Below are positions 34,849-43,732 of a DNA stretch of 64,000 nt, piece after piece (within the stretch, counting starts at the first letter, position 1; each line of letters opens with the position of its first letter). The DNA comes from Streptomyces sp. R41. Lineage in GTDB: Bacteria; Actinomycetota; Actinomycetes; Streptomycetales; Streptomycetaceae. The DNA lies in the NCBI RefSeq assembly GCF_041053055.1, contig NZ_CP163443.1, positions 496,001 through 560,000 of the forward strand. Direction: 5' to 3'. The notes beneath the pieces are model-generated. The model ran no database searches. It saw nothing but the letters and a program-made list of their open reading frames with translations, and was not told where the DNA came from. The position numbers and the translations under genes were made by a program.

Positions 34849-35745
34849 ATGACCGTGATCCTCGGGCAGATGTTCACCGGTGTCAGCATCGGTGCCGTTC
34901 TGCTGCTCATCGCGCTCGGCCTGTCGCTCACCTTCGGCCAGATGAATGTCATCAACATGGCCCACGGCGAGTTCATCATGGCCGGCGCCTACACCACTTA
35001 CGTACTGCAGAAGTCCATTGCCGGCGCAGGAATTTCACTGATCGTCGCGCTGCCCGTCGCTTTTCTCGTCTCGGGTGCCCTCGGCGCGCTGCTGGAATGG
35101 CTGCTGATTCGCCGCCTTTACCTCAGGCCGCTCGACACACTTCTCGTCACGTGGGGCGTCTCACTGATGCTCCAGCAGCTCGCGCGTGACATCTTCGGCG
35201 CGCCGAATGTGCAGACCCGCGCGCCCGATTTGCTCACCGGGAACATCACCGTCATCGGCGGCGACGATCCGCTCACCTTCGCCAACAGCCGACTGTTCAT
35301 TCTGGGGCTGGCGATCGCGGCGGTCGTGGCGCTGTCGCTGACGCTCCGGCTGACGCCGCTCGGGCGGCGCATCCGTGCCGTCGTGCAGAACCGGGATCTG
35401 GCCGAGGTGTCCGGCATCTCCACCGGCCCGGTCGACCGCACCGCGTTCTTCATCGGGTCCGGGCTCGCCGGAGTCGCCGGGGTCGCGCTGACGCTGGTCG
35501 GTCCGATCGGGCCCACGATGGGCACCAACGTCATCATCGACGCCTTCCTGGTGATCGTGGTCGGCGGCATCGGGCAGCTCAAGGGCAGCGTGATCGTCGC
35601 CTTCGTGCTGGGCGTGCTGCAGTCCGTCCTGGAGTACTCCACCACCGTCAGCGTCGCGAAGGTACTGGTCCTCGTGGCCATCGTCGCGTTCCTCCAGTGG
35701 CGGCCCCAGGGGCTGTACACGCTGCGTACCAGGAGCCTCGTATGA
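34849..35745 (+). CDS. urtB: Urea ABC transporter permease
   Basis: A 298-residue LivH-type permease with about eight membrane helices. Conserved segments are IALGLSLTFGQMNVINMAHGEFIMAGAY, the branched-chain/urea permease signature, and RRIRAVVQNRDLAEVSGI, the cytoplasmic EAA-like loop that contacts the ATPases. ATG 34849 follows GGAG; the frame upstream overlaps urtA and is not used. Some UrtB proteins carry a long N-terminal exported domain; this one does not. It overlaps urtC by four bases. Confidence 0.93.
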   Translation: MTVILGQMFTGVSIGAVLLLIALGLSLTFGQMNVINMAHGEFIMAGAYTTYVLQKSIAGAGISLIVALPVAFLVSGALGALLEWLLIRRLYLRPLDTLLVTWGVSLMLQQLARDIFGAPNVQTRAPDLLTGNITVIGGDDPLTFANSRLFILGLAIAAVVALSLTLRLTPLGRRIRAVVQNRDLAEVSGISTGPVDRTAFFIGSGLAGVAGVALTLVGPIGPTMGTNVIIDAFLVIVVGGIGQLKGSVIVAFVLGVLQSVLEYSTTVSVAKVLVLVAIVAFLQWRPQGLYTLRTRSLV

Positions 35746-36857
35746 CCACCGCCACTCCTGACGCCGCCAAGTCGAAGCAACTCAGCGGTCTCCGGGGCCG
35801 GTTCGCCGCCGCGCGTCCCGCAGCCGGATTCGTCGCCGCGGCCCTCGTGCTCTTCGCCGTCGCCCCGCTCGCGCTCTCCGACTTCCGGCTGGGGCTGCTC
35901 GCCAAGTACCTGTGCACGGCCATGGTCGCGGTCGGCATCTGTCTGGCCTGGGGCCGCGGCGGGCTGTTGACGCTCGGGCAGGGTGTGTTCTTCGGGCTCG
36001 GCGGTTACGCCATGGCGATGCATCTGAAGATCGCGGACGCCGGGCCCGGCAACCTGCCCGACTTCATGCAGCTGTACGGGACGGCGACCGAACTGCCGTG
36101 GTGGTGGCGGCCGTTCGCGAACCCGGCCTTCGCGCTCGCGGCGACCGTGCTGCTGCCGATGGCCGTCGCGGCCGTCCTCGGATCGTTCGTCTTCCGGCGC
36201 CGGGTCAAGGGAGCCTACTTCGCGATCCTCAGCCAGGCGCTCGCCGCGGCCTTCGCGATCTGGCTGATCGGCCAGCAGGCCACGACCGGCGGCACCAACG
36301 GACTCACCGACATCCAGGGCTTCTTCGGCTACGACCTCGACGACCCGGTCAACCAGCGGATGGTGTACTTCGTCATCGCCGCGGTCCTGCTCCTCCTGAT
36401 CGCCCTGGCCCGCCAGCTCATCCACAGCCGGTACGGCGAACTCCTCGTGGCCGTACGGGACTCAGAGGAGCGAGTGCGCTTCCTCGGGTACAACCCGGCG
36501 AACGTGAAGCTCGTCGCGTACGTCGTGGCGGCGGGCATGGCCGGGCTCGCCGGCGCCCTGTTCGTGCCCGCGGTCGGCATCATCTCCCCCGCGCTGATCG
36601 GCATCGTGCCGTCCATCGAGCTGGTGATCGGCGCCGCGGTCGGCGGCCGCGCGAGCCTGGTGGGCGCGGTACTCGGCGCGATCGGCGTCGCCTGGGCCAA
36701 GACGGCGCTGTCGGAGGAGTTCCCCGCGGCCTGGACGTACTTCCAGGGGCTGCTGTTCATCGTGGCCCTGGCCTTCCTGCCGGGCGGTCTCGCCTCGCTG
36801 GTGGGGATCGTGCGGCGGCGCAGGCCGAACCGAGCACTCGCTGGAGACGTGGCATGA
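35742..36857 (+). CDS. urtC: Urea ABC transporter permease
   Basis: A 371-residue LivM-type permease. About ten hydrophobic helices include ICLAWGRGGLLTLGQGVFFGLGGYAMAMHL, the hallmark of UrtC. The LPDFMQLYG and LPWWWRPF loop is also typical of the urea subfamily rather than of leucine permeases. ELLVAVRDSEERVRFLGY is the ATPase-contact loop. The start overlaps the urtB stop and the stop overlaps urtD (ATGA both times), so the operon is tightly coupled. Confidence 0.94.
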   Translation: MTTATPDAAKSKQLSGLRGRFAAARPAAGFVAAALVLFAVAPLALSDFRLGLLAKYLCTAMVAVGICLAWGRGGLLTLGQGVFFGLGGYAMAMHLKIADAGPGNLPDFMQLYGTATELPWWWRPFANPAFALAATVLLPMAVAAVLGSFVFRRRVKGAYFAILSQALAAAFAIWLIGQQATTGGTNGLTDIQGFFGYDLDDPVNQRMVYFVIAAVLLLLIALARQLIHSRYGELLVAVRDSEERVRFLGYNPANVKLVAYVVAAGMAGLAGALFVPAVGIISPALIGIVPSIELVIGAAVGGRASLVGAVLGAIGVAWAKTALSEEFPAAWTYFQGLLFIVALAFLPGGLASLVGIVRRRRPNRALAGDVA

Positions 36858-37711
36858 CTGAGTTTTCGGACAGCAGTGAGCTTTCAGGGCTCGAGATACG
36901 GGGACTTCGGGTGTCCTTCGACGGCTTCACCGCTGTCGACGGTGTGGACCTCGACGTACGGCCGGGCGATCTGCGCTTCCTCATCGGGCCGAACGGCGCG
37001 GGCAAGACGACCCTGGTCGACGCGGTCACCGGTCTGGTGAAGGCGGAGGGTTCGGTGCGCTTCGGCGGCGAGGACATCCTCGGCCGCAGTGTGCACAGGA
37101 TCGCCCGCTCGGGGATCGGCCGGACCTTCCAGACGGCCACTGTCTTCGAGGAGTTGACGGTCCTTCAGAACCTGGACATCGCGGCGGGCGCGGGCCGGGG
37201 CGCGTTGACGATGCTGCGCCGCCGCAAGGGCGTGCCGGAGTCCGTCGCTCGCGCCCTGGAGACGGTGGGTCTCACAGACCTCGCCGACAGCCCGGCCGGG
37301 ACGCTCGCGCACGGCCAGAAGCAGTGGCTGGAGATCGGCATGCTGCTCGTGCAGGACGTACGGCTGCTGCTGCTCGACGAGCCGGTCGCGGGCATGAGCC
37401 ACGACGAACGACAGGCCACCGGCGAGCTGTTGGAGCTCATCAGCCGGGAGCGGACCGTGGTCGTCATCGAGCACGACATGGACTTCATGCGCTCCTTCGC
37501 GCGCAGCGTCAGTGTGCTGCACGCGGGCAAGGTGCTGAGCGAGGGGACGGTGGCCGAGGTGCAGGCGGATCCGAAGGTGCAGGAGGTGTACCTCGGGCAC
37601 GCGGCCACCGAGGACGTACCCGACACGGCGGCCACCGAGGACGTACAGCACACGATGGCCTCCAAGGATGTACGCGACACCGCGGCCCCCGCGGCCGTAC
37701 AGGAGGCGTGA
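36854..37711 (+). CDS. urtD: Urea ABC transporter ATP-binding protein with repeat tail
   Basis: A 285-residue LivG-type ATPase. Walker A is IGPNGAGKTTL, the Q-loop region GIGRTFQTATVFEELTV, the signature LAHGQKQWLEIGMLL (a degenerate LSGGQ typical of UrtD), Walker B LLLLDEPVAGM, and the H-loop VVIEHDMDF. The domain ends near EVYLGH. A further 36 residues are four tandem 9-residue units rich in A, T, D and V, absent from usual UrtD proteins. It couples ATP hydrolysis to urea import with UrtE. Confidence 0.94.
   Translation: MTEFSDSSELSGLEIRGLRVSFDGFTAVDGVDLDVRPGDLRFLIGPNGAGKTTLVDAVTGLVKAEGSVRFGGEDILGRSVHRIARSGIGRTFQTATVFEELTVLQNLDIAAGAGRGALTMLRRRKGVPESVARALETVGLTDLADSPAGTLAHGQKQWLEIGMLLVQDVRLLLLDEPVAGMSHDERQATGELLELISRERTVVVIEHDMDFMRSFARSVSVLHAGKVLSEGTVAEVQADPKVQEVYLGHAATEDVPDTAATEDVQHTMASKDVRDTAAPAAVQEA
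37601..37708 (+). repeat. Four 27-bp units at the 3' end of urtD
   Basis: Four head-to-tail 27-bp units encode AATEDVPDT, AATEDVQHT, MASKDVRDT and AAPAAVQEA just before the stop. The first two are nearly identical in DNA; the third and fourth have diverged. The unit length keeps the frame. It is likely a slippage-born tail. Confidence 0.85.
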
Positions 37712-37718
37712 GGCAGTC

Positions 37719-38414
37719 ATGATGCTGGAGATCCAGAACGTCCGGGTCGGCTACCACCGCAGCACCGTCCTGCACGGAGTCACGGTCGAGGTGCCGAGGG
37801 ACGGCGTCGCCGCCGTGCTCGGGCACAACGGCGCCGGCAAGAGCACCCTGCTCCGGGCGGCTGTCGGACTGCTCACTCCGCAGAGCGGTGCCGTCCGCCT
37901 CGACGGCGAGGACATCACCCGCCGCAAGCCCCACGAGCGGGTCGCGCGCGGCATGGCCTACGTCCCGCAGGGCCAGCAGGCCTTCCCGCATCTCACCACC
38001 GCCGAGAACCTCCAGCTGGTCGCGGACGGGCGGCGACGGGGCAAGGCGGCGGTCGCCGAGGCGCTGGATCTGTTCCCCGCGCTGCGCGCGCTGGCGAGCC
38101 GCCGCGCGGGCCTGCTCTCCGGCGGCCAGCGCCAGCAACTCGCCATCGCGCGCGCCCTGGTGACGGAGCCTCGGATCCTCCTCCTCGACGAGCCCACCGA
38201 GGGCATCCAGCCCTCCGTCGTCGCCGAGATCGAGGAGACGATCCTCGCTCTGGCCGCCCGCGGCGGGCTCTCGGTGCTCCTGGTCGAGCAGCACGTCGGC
38301 TTCGCGATGCGTGCGGCGCAGCGTTACTACGTCCTGGAGGCCGGCCGGGTCACCTCGTCCGGGGAGGGCGGGCAGGACGCCGAGCGGTCCGTACGGGAGG
38401 CACTGAGCGTGTGA
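37719..38414 (+). CDS. urtE: Urea ABC transporter ATP-binding protein
   Basis: A 231-residue LivF-type ATPase. Walker A is LGHNGAGKSTLL, then GMAYVPQGQQAFPHLTTAENL, the signature LLSGGQRQQLAIARAL, Walker B ILLLDEPTEGIQPSVV and the H-loop VLLVEQHVGFAMR. TEGIQPS is the UrtE/LivF form. ATG 37719 is immediately followed by a second ATG; GTGAGGCAG lies upstream. It ends the urt operon seven bases after urtD and converges on the ECF sigma gene with one base between stops. No urease genes are in view. Confidence 0.94.
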   Translation: MMLEIQNVRVGYHRSTVLHGVTVEVPRDGVAAVLGHNGAGKSTLLRAAVGLLTPQSGAVRLDGEDITRRKPHERVARGMAYVPQGQQAFPHLTTAENLQLVADGRRRGKAAVAEALDLFPALRALASRRAGLLSGGQRQQLAIARALVTEPRILLLDEPTEGIQPSVVAEIEETILALAARGGLSVLLVEQHVGFAMRAAQRYYVLEAGRVTSSGEGGQDAERSVREALSV

Positions 38415-38415
38415 C

Positions 38416-39606
38416 TCAGTCGCGTACCAGCGCGACCCGCGTCCGTTCGAGGTAGGCGCGTTCCGCCGCGCTCTCGGTGAGCGCGATGGCCGTCCCGTAC
38501 GCCTCCACGGCCTCCGTGCGACGGCCGAGCCGGCGCAGCAGGTCCGCTCGTACGGCGTGGAAGGCGTGGTAGCCGTCCAGGTCGAGCGTGTCGACGAGCG
38601 CGAGGGCCGGCTCCGGCCCCTCGACCTCGGCCACCGCGACGGCGCGGTTGAGGGCCACCACGGGACTGGGGGCGAGGGCCATGAGCTGGTCGTACAGCTG
38701 GAGGATCTGGCCCCAGTCCGTGGCGGCCGCGGTCGGGGCGTCGCTGTGAACGGCGTTGATCGCGGCCTGGATCTGGTAGGGGCCCGGGCGGTTCAGCCGC
38801 AGGCAGCGGCGTACGAGGGACTGGCCCTCGACGATCAGCGCTCGGTCCCACCGGGAGCGGTCCTGGTCGGCGAGGAGGACCAGGTCTCCGTCCGGTGTCG
38901 CGCGGGCGGGTCGGCGGGCCTCGATGAGGAGCATCAGAGCGAGCAGGCCGAGGGCCTCGGGCTCGTCCGGCATGAGTTCGGCCAGCAGGCGGCCGAGGCG
39001 GAGGGCCTCGGTGCAGAGGTCCTCGCGGCCGCCGTACCCCTCGTTGAAGATGAGGTAGACGACCGCCAGCACTCCTTCGACGCGGTCGGGGAGGTCGGCG
39101 TCGCGCGGGATGCGGTACGGGATGCGGGCGTCGCGGATCTTGACCTTGGCCCTGACCAGGCGTTGGGCCATGGTGGGCTCGGGCACGAGGAAGGCGCGCG
39201 CGATCTGTGGCGTGGTCAGGCCGCCGAGGAGTCTCAGGGTGAGGGCGACCTGGGCCTGGGTGGCGAGGGCGGGGTGGCAGCAGGTGAAGATCAGGCGGAG
39301 CCGGTCGTCGCGCACGGGGCCCTCCTCGGGCGGTTCGTCCGGTGCGTACAGCTGGGCCGCCTCGGCGTGCCGGGCATCTCGCGTGGACTCGCGGCGGAGC
39401 CGGTCGATGGCCCGGTTCCGGGCGGTGGTGATGATCCACCCGGCGGGGCTCGGCGGTATGCCCGTCTCCGGCCACTTCTGCACCGCCGTGGTGAAGGCGT
39501 CCTGCACCGCTTCCTCGGCGAGGTCGATGTCGCCGAGGAAGCGGATGAGGACGGCGACCGCACGGCCGTACTCCGCGCGGAAGACATCCTCGATGCCGGC
39601 AGTCAT
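38416..39606 (-). CDS. ECF sigma factor with C-terminal helical extension (ECF42-like)
   Basis: A 396-residue RNA polymerase sigma factor. Region 2 includes [31 protein letters not shown] and [19 protein letters not shown]; region 4 includes [32 protein letters not shown] long C-terminal domain of about 220 residues with TPR-like helices follows, typical of the ECF42 (SigJ/YlaC-like) group. Such sigmas pair with DGPF proteins instead of anti-sigma factors. The start overlaps the stop of the DGPF gene by one base (TGATG), so the pair is coupled. Targets are unknown. Confidence 0.93.
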   Translation of the reverse strand: MTAGIEDVFRAEYGRAVAVLIRFLGDIDLAEEAVQDAFTTAVQKWPETGIPPSPAGWIITTARNRAIDRLRRESTRDARHAEAAQLYAPDEPPEEGPVRDDRLRLIFTCCHPALATQAQVALTLRLLGGLTTPQIARAFLVPEPTMAQRLVRAKVKIRDARIPYRIPRDADLPDRVEGVLAVVYLIFNEGYGGREDLCTEALRLGRLLAELMPDEPEALGLLALMLLIEARRPARATPDGDLVLLADQDRSRWDRALIVEGQSLVRRCLRLNRPGPYQIQAAINAVHSDAPTAAATDWGQILQLYDQLMALAPSPVVALNRAVAVAEVEGPEPALALVDTLDLDGYHAFHAVRADLLRRLGRRTEAVEAYGTAIALTESAAERAYLERTRVALVRD

Positions 39607-39953
39607 CAGGCTTCGCCCATGAAGGGCCGCACCTCGATGGGTAGCGTGGTCGCCACGGTCGCCTTGCGGCCCCATTCGAGCGCCGCGTCGAGGTCGGAGG
39701 CCTTGATCAGGCAGATACCGCCCAGGTACTCCTTGCTCTCGGTGTACGGGCCGTCGGTGACCAGGACATCTCCTTCCTTGGCCCGCAGCACGGTGGCCGT
39801 CTCCGGCCCGTGCAGTCCCCCGGCGAACACCCAGGCACCGGCCTCCCGCAGCTCCGCGTGGAAGACATCGAGGTTGTGCATGATCTCTTCCAGGACCTCC
39901 GGCGCGGGCGGCTCGCCCTGCGGCTGCATCACGCTCAAAAGGTAGTACTTCAT
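39606..39953 (-). CDS. YciI-like DGPF-domain protein
   Basis: A 115-residue protein with the characteristic [16 protein letters not shown] motif and an N-terminal [13 protein letters not shown] strand. The fold is a dimeric ferredoxin-like barrel. DGPF proteins are conserved partners of ECF42 sigma factors and probably signal to them. The AGGAGG-type site lies just before ATG 39953. It is transcribed with the sigma gene and is divergent from an acyl-CoA dehydrogenase-like gene. Confidence 0.92.
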   Translation of the reverse strand: MKYYLLSVMQPQGEPPAPEVLEEIMHNLDVFHAELREAGAWVFAGGLHGPETATVLRAKEGDVLVTDGPYTESKEYLGGICLIKASDLDAALEWGRKATVATTLPIEVRPFMGEA

Positions 39954-40060
39954 GAGGTGTCCTCCTCGGTGGTCTCTCGCACTGGATGGTCTTCACTGAC
40001 TACACGAACGGGAGACCGCCAGATCGACACACACCACGACAACAGCGGGAGATTCTTTCG

Positions 40061-41122
40061 ATGACCACCCCACCGCATCCGCTCGTCACCCGGGCCCGGC
40101 AGCTGGCTGCCGAGGTGCTGGCGCCCCAGGCGGAGCGGGTGGACCAGGAGGGTGTGCCGGCCAGCAGCATCGAGGCGGTCAAGCGGTCGGGGCTGCTCGG
40201 GGTGAGCGCGCCCGTTGCGTACGGAGGCTCGGCGGCGCCCGCCGCGGTGGCCCGGGAGACCGCCGAGATCCTCGCCGGGGCGTGCTGCTCGACCTGGTTC
40301 GTACAGACCCAGCACCACACACCGGTGATGACGCCGGCCAGGAGTGAACTCCCGGTGCGGGAACGGCTGTTGGGACTCCTCGCGAAGGGGGAGCTGCTGT
40401 CCGGGGTCGCCTACGCCCAGCTGCGCGCGTATCCGCGCGTCCCGGTCCGGGTCACGCGAGAGCGTGGCGGCTGGCGCTTCGACGGGACAGTGCCCTGGTA
40501 CACGGGCTGGGGCCTGAACGACGTGATGCTCCTCGCCGGTGTCACGGACGCCGACGAGGCGCTGTTCGCGTTCACCGAGGCGCGCGAGCAGCCGGGCCTG
40601 CGCCCCTCCCCCACGATGCGGCTCGCCGCGCTCACCGCCTCCCGGACGGTCTCGCTGGAGCTGGACGGCCTGTGGCTGCCGGACGACGCGGTGGCGCTGC
40701 GTACGCCGTACGAGACCTGGGCGGCCACCGATCGCCCGAAGAACACCAACGCCTCACCGGCCGTCTTCGGCATCACGGCGTCGGCGCTCGACCTGCTGGA
40801 CTCGCCGGCCGGCGACGCTGCCGCGAAGGAGACCGCGCATGCGCTGCGTGCCCGCCTCGACGAGGTGCGGCGCCAGGCGTACGCGCTGGCCGACCACCCG
40901 GTGCCGACCGAGCGGATCGAGGAGCGGTTGGCGGCCAAGACCCGGGCGTACGACGTGATGCGCGCGGCCACGACCGCGGCGGTCGTGGCAGGGGGCGGGC
41001 GGTCCATGGACCTGCGCAGCCCGGCGCAGCGGCTGGCCCGGGAGGGGATGTTCCTGCTGGTGCAGGGGCAGACGGCCGAGGTGCGCGGGGCGCACCTCGG
41101 GTCGCTGTCCGTCGTGGACTAG
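40061..41122 (+). CDS. Acyl-CoA dehydrogenase-fold flavoprotein
   Basis: A 353-residue protein with the ACAD helical N-terminus (GLLGVSAPVAYGGSAAPAAVARETAEILAGAC). The middle beta domain has GWRFDGTVPWYTGWGL, which aligns with the flavin-binding strand of DszC/HsaA-type monooxygenases. The C-terminal helical part has AAVVAGGGRSMDL and LAREGMFLLVQGQ. The catalytic Glu of true dehydrogenases is not evident, so it could be a flavin-dependent monooxygenase. Start ATG 40061 follows a GGGAGA. It lies close to a sulfur operon containing a related SfnB protein. Confidence 0.75.
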   Translation: MTTPPHPLVTRARQLAAEVLAPQAERVDQEGVPASSIEAVKRSGLLGVSAPVAYGGSAAPAAVARETAEILAGACCSTWFVQTQHHTPVMTPARSELPVRERLLGLLAKGELLSGVAYAQLRAYPRVPVRVTRERGGWRFDGTVPWYTGWGLNDVMLLAGVTDADEALFAFTEAREQPGLRPSPTMRLAALTASRTVSLELDGLWLPDDAVALRTPYETWAATDRPKNTNASPAVFGITASALDLLDSPAGDAAAKETAHALRARLDEVRRQAYALADHPVPTERIEERLAAKTRAYDVMRAATTAAVVAGGGRSMDLRSPAQRLAREGMFLLVQGQTAEVRGAHLGSLSVVD

Positions 41123-41175
41123 CACTGCCCCCCCCGGTCACGGGCGGATGGCTTGCACGACGGCAGACGGTGCCG

Positions 41176-41205
41176 GGCCAGGCCAGGCCAGGCCAGGCCA
41201 GGCCA
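41176..41205. repeat. Six GGCCA pentamers in tandem
   Basis: Six perfect head-to-tail copies of GGCCA (30 bp) lie in the 193-bp interval before the SGNH hydrolase gene. They end 110 bp before its start. A simple repeat like this is prone to slippage. No other signal is seen in the interval. Confidence 0.9.
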
Positions 41206-41315
41206 GGGGATGGTCCCGCCGATCGCCTGGTGGGCGGCGACCATCGGACTCGGGCACGAGGGTGGGGGACGGAAAAACATGTGCGGATCGGGTATCCGGT
41301 TGACAGGCTGAGATC

Positions 41316-42539
41316 ATGACCGCTGAGCACGACCCCGTCCCCGGCTCCTCCACCACGCCCCGGGCAACGAACTGGAGCACCACGCCCGTCACCTCGGACC
41401 TCCTGCGCGGCGCGCTCGACGTGGAGCGCACCGAGCACGGAGTGCTGCCGCACCGGCTGCCCGCCCGGGCCCGCGCACAGTGCGCCGACGGACAGCTGGC
41501 CATGGCGGAGGCCCAGCCCTCCGGCGTACGGCTGGTGTTCCGCACCCGGGCCACCGCCGTCGAACTGGACACACTCCGCACCAAGATGGCGTACCAGGGC
41601 GCTCCGCCCCGTCCGGACGGCGTGTACGACCTGCTGGTCGACGGCCGGCTCATCGCCCAGGCCGGCACGACCGGCGGCAACGTCCTGATGGTGGACATGA
41701 CCACCGGCTCCGCGGAAACCCGGCCCGGCCCGGTCGGCACCGTCCGGTTCACCGGTCTGCCCGAGGGGCTCAAGGACGTCGAGATCTGGCTGCCCCACAA
41801 CGAGATCACCCAGCTGGTCGCCTTGCGCACCGACGCCCCCGTCGAGGCCGCGCCGGAACAGGGCCGCAGGGTGTGGCTGCACCACGGCAGTTCGATCAGC
41901 CAAGGCTCCGACGCGGCGAGCCCCACCACGACCTGGCCGGCGCTGGCCGCCTCCCGCGGCGGTGCGGAGCTGATCAACCTCGGTCTGGGCGGCAGCGCCC
42001 TGCTCGACCCGTTCACCGCCCGCGCCCTGCGGGACACTCCCGCGGACCTGATCAGCGTCAAGATCGGCATCAACGTGGTCAACACCGACCTGATGCGGCT
42101 GCGCGCCTTCACTCCGGCGGTGCACGGCTTCCTCGACACCATCCGCGAGGGGCATCCCACCACTCCGCTGCTGGTCGTCTCGCCCATCCTGTGCCCCATC
42201 CACGAGGACACCCCCGGCCCCAGCGTTCCGGACTTCAGCAACCTCAGCGAGGGGAAGCTCCAGTTCAAGGCCGCGGGCGACCCCGCGGAACGGGCCGGCG
42301 GGAAGCTGACGCTCAACGTCATCCGGGACGAACTGGCCCGCCTCGTGAAACAGCGGGCAGCCGAGGACCCGAACCTGCACTACCTCGACGGGCGCGACCT
42401 CTACGGCAAGGCCGACTTCGCCGAGCTGCCGCTGCCCGACCAGCTCCACCCCGACGCCGCCACACACCGCCGCATCGGCGAACGCTTCGCCGCCCTGGCC
42501 TTCGACACCGGCGGACCGTTCGCCGCCGAGAAGGTGTGA
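41316..42539 (+). CDS. SGNH/GDSL hydrolase with N-terminal beta domain
   Basis: A 407-residue esterase-like protein. The N-terminal 175 residues form a beta-rich domain. The SGNH domain starts with RRVWLHHGSSISQGSDA, where the catalytic Ser sits in GSSIS. LINLGLGGSALLD gives the Gly of block II, ISVKIGINVVN the Asn of block III, and LPDQLHPDAATH the Asp/His of block V. No signal peptide is seen. Two-domain SGNH proteins of this kind often act on carbohydrate esters; the substrate here is unknown. It converges on ssuD with ten bases between stops. Confidence 0.88.
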   Translation: MTAEHDPVPGSSTTPRATNWSTTPVTSDLLRGALDVERTEHGVLPHRLPARARAQCADGQLAMAEAQPSGVRLVFRTRATAVELDTLRTKMAYQGAPPRPDGVYDLLVDGRLIAQAGTTGGNVLMVDMTTGSAETRPGPVGTVRFTGLPEGLKDVEIWLPHNEITQLVALRTDAPVEAAPEQGRRVWLHHGSSISQGSDAASPTTTWPALAASRGGAELINLGLGGSALLDPFTARALRDTPADLISVKIGINVVNTDLMRLRAFTPAVHGFLDTIREGHPTTPLLVVSPILCPIHEDTPGPSVPDFSNLSEGKLQFKAAGDPAERAGGKLTLNVIRDELARLVKQRAAEDPNLHYLDGRDLYGKADFAELPLPDQLHPDAATHRRIGERFAALAFDTGGPFAAEKV

Positions 42540-42549
42540 GACACCCCGC

Positions 42550-43692
42550 CTAGTTCGCGAACGGAACCTGGGCGGAGGGGGCGGCGGGCTGGGCGAACGG
42601 GTGCTGCCACAGCCCCTGGGCAGCGAGGCGCGGCAGGACGCCCTCGCCGAACCAGTACGCCTCCTCCAGGTGCGGGTAGCCGGAGAGCACGAAATCGTCG
42701 ATGCCGAGGCGGTGGTACTCGGCGATGCGCTCGGCGACCTCGTCGTGGCTGCCGACGAGAGCGGTGCCCGCACCGCCGCGGACCAGGCCGATCCCGGCCC
42801 ACAGGTTGGGGTGGATCTCGAGTCCGTCCCGGCTGCCGCCGTGCAGCGCGAGCATGCGCTGCTGCCCTTCCGACTCGCTGCGGGCGAGCCCGGCCTGCAC
42901 GGACTTCACGGTCTGCGGGTCGAAGCCGTCGAGGAGCTTGTGCGCCTCGGCCCAGGCCTGCTCGGAGGTGTCGCGGGTGATGACGTGCAGCCGGATGCCG
43001 AACCGGAGGGTGCGCCCTTCCTTCGCCGCCAGCCCCTGGATCCAGGCGATCTTCTCGGCGACCTGGGCGGGCGGTTCGCCCCAGGTGAGGTAGACGTCGA
43101 CGTGGCGGGCGGCGACCTCTCCGGCGATGGGCGAGGAGCCGCCGAAGTACACCTCGGGGACCGGGTCGGGGACCCGGGCGAGCTTGGCGTCCTCGACCTG
43201 GAGGTGCTCGCCGGACAGGTCGACGGTCTTGCCGTCCCACAAGTCCCGGACGATCTCCAGGAATTCGCCGGTACGGCGGTATCGGGCGTCCTTGTCGAGG
43301 AAGTCGCCGTAGGCGCGCTGCTCGTGGCTCTCGCCGCCGGTGACCACGTTGAGCAGGAGACGTCCGCCGGTCTGCCGCTGGAAGGTGGACGCCATCTGCG
43401 CGGCGAGCGTGGGCGAGACGAAGCCTGGGCGGAACGCGACCAGGAACTTCAGTCGCTCGGTGTTCTGGCTGACCATCGCGGTGGTCAGCCAGGCGTCCTC
43501 GCACCAGGCGCCCGTGGGGGTGAGCGCGCCGACGAAACCCAGGTCCTCGGCGGCTCGGGCGATCTGGCTCAGATAGGCGACGCTCGGCGGCCGGTCCCGG
43601 CCGGAGGCGGTGGCAGGTGTGCCGTGGCCGCCGCCGACTACATGCCGGCTGTCGCCGTTGGTGGGCAGGAACCAGTGGAAGGTGAGGGACAC
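42550..43692 (-). CDS. ssuD: FMNH2-dependent alkanesulfonate monooxygenase
   Basis: A 380-residue luciferase-like monooxygenase that splits alkanesulfonates into sulfite and aldehyde. It starts LTFHWFLPTNGDSRHVVGG, the SsuD-type N-terminus. GRLLLNVVTGGESHEQRAYGDFLDKDARYRRTGEFL is the SsuD core, with the active-site Arg region, and VYFGGSSPIAGEVAARHVDVYLTWGEP the barrel C-terminal signature. GTG 43692 is chosen; longer frames run back toward sfnB. It is the last gene of the sfnG-ssuE-sfnB-ssuD operon and would take FMNH2 from SsuE. Confidence 0.92.
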   Translation of the reverse strand: MSLTFHWFLPTNGDSRHVVGGGHGTPATASGRDRPPSVAYLSQIARAAEDLGFVGALTPTGAWCEDAWLTTAMVSQNTERLKFLVAFRPGFVSPTLAAQMASTFQRQTGGRLLLNVVTGGESHEQRAYGDFLDKDARYRRTGEFLEIVRDLWDGKTVDLSGEHLQVEDAKLARVPDPVPEVYFGGSSPIAGEVAARHVDVYLTWGEPPAQVAEKIAWIQGLAAKEGRTLRFGIRLHVITRDTSEQAWAEAHKLLDGFDPQTVKSVQAGLARSESEGQQRMLALHGGSRDGLEIHPNLWAGIGLVRGGAGTALVGSHDEVAERIAEYHRLGIDDFVLSGYPHLEEAYWFGEGVLPRLAAQGLWQHPFAQPAAPSAQVPFAN

Positions 43693-43732
43693 GGCGGAGT
43701 TCTCCGATCGTGGGGGTGTGTCGGTGAGGCGG

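Noticed and set aside
41176..41205. CRISPR-like or iteron array
   Set aside because: The units are 5-bp simple repeats without spacers. There is no replication gene nearby.
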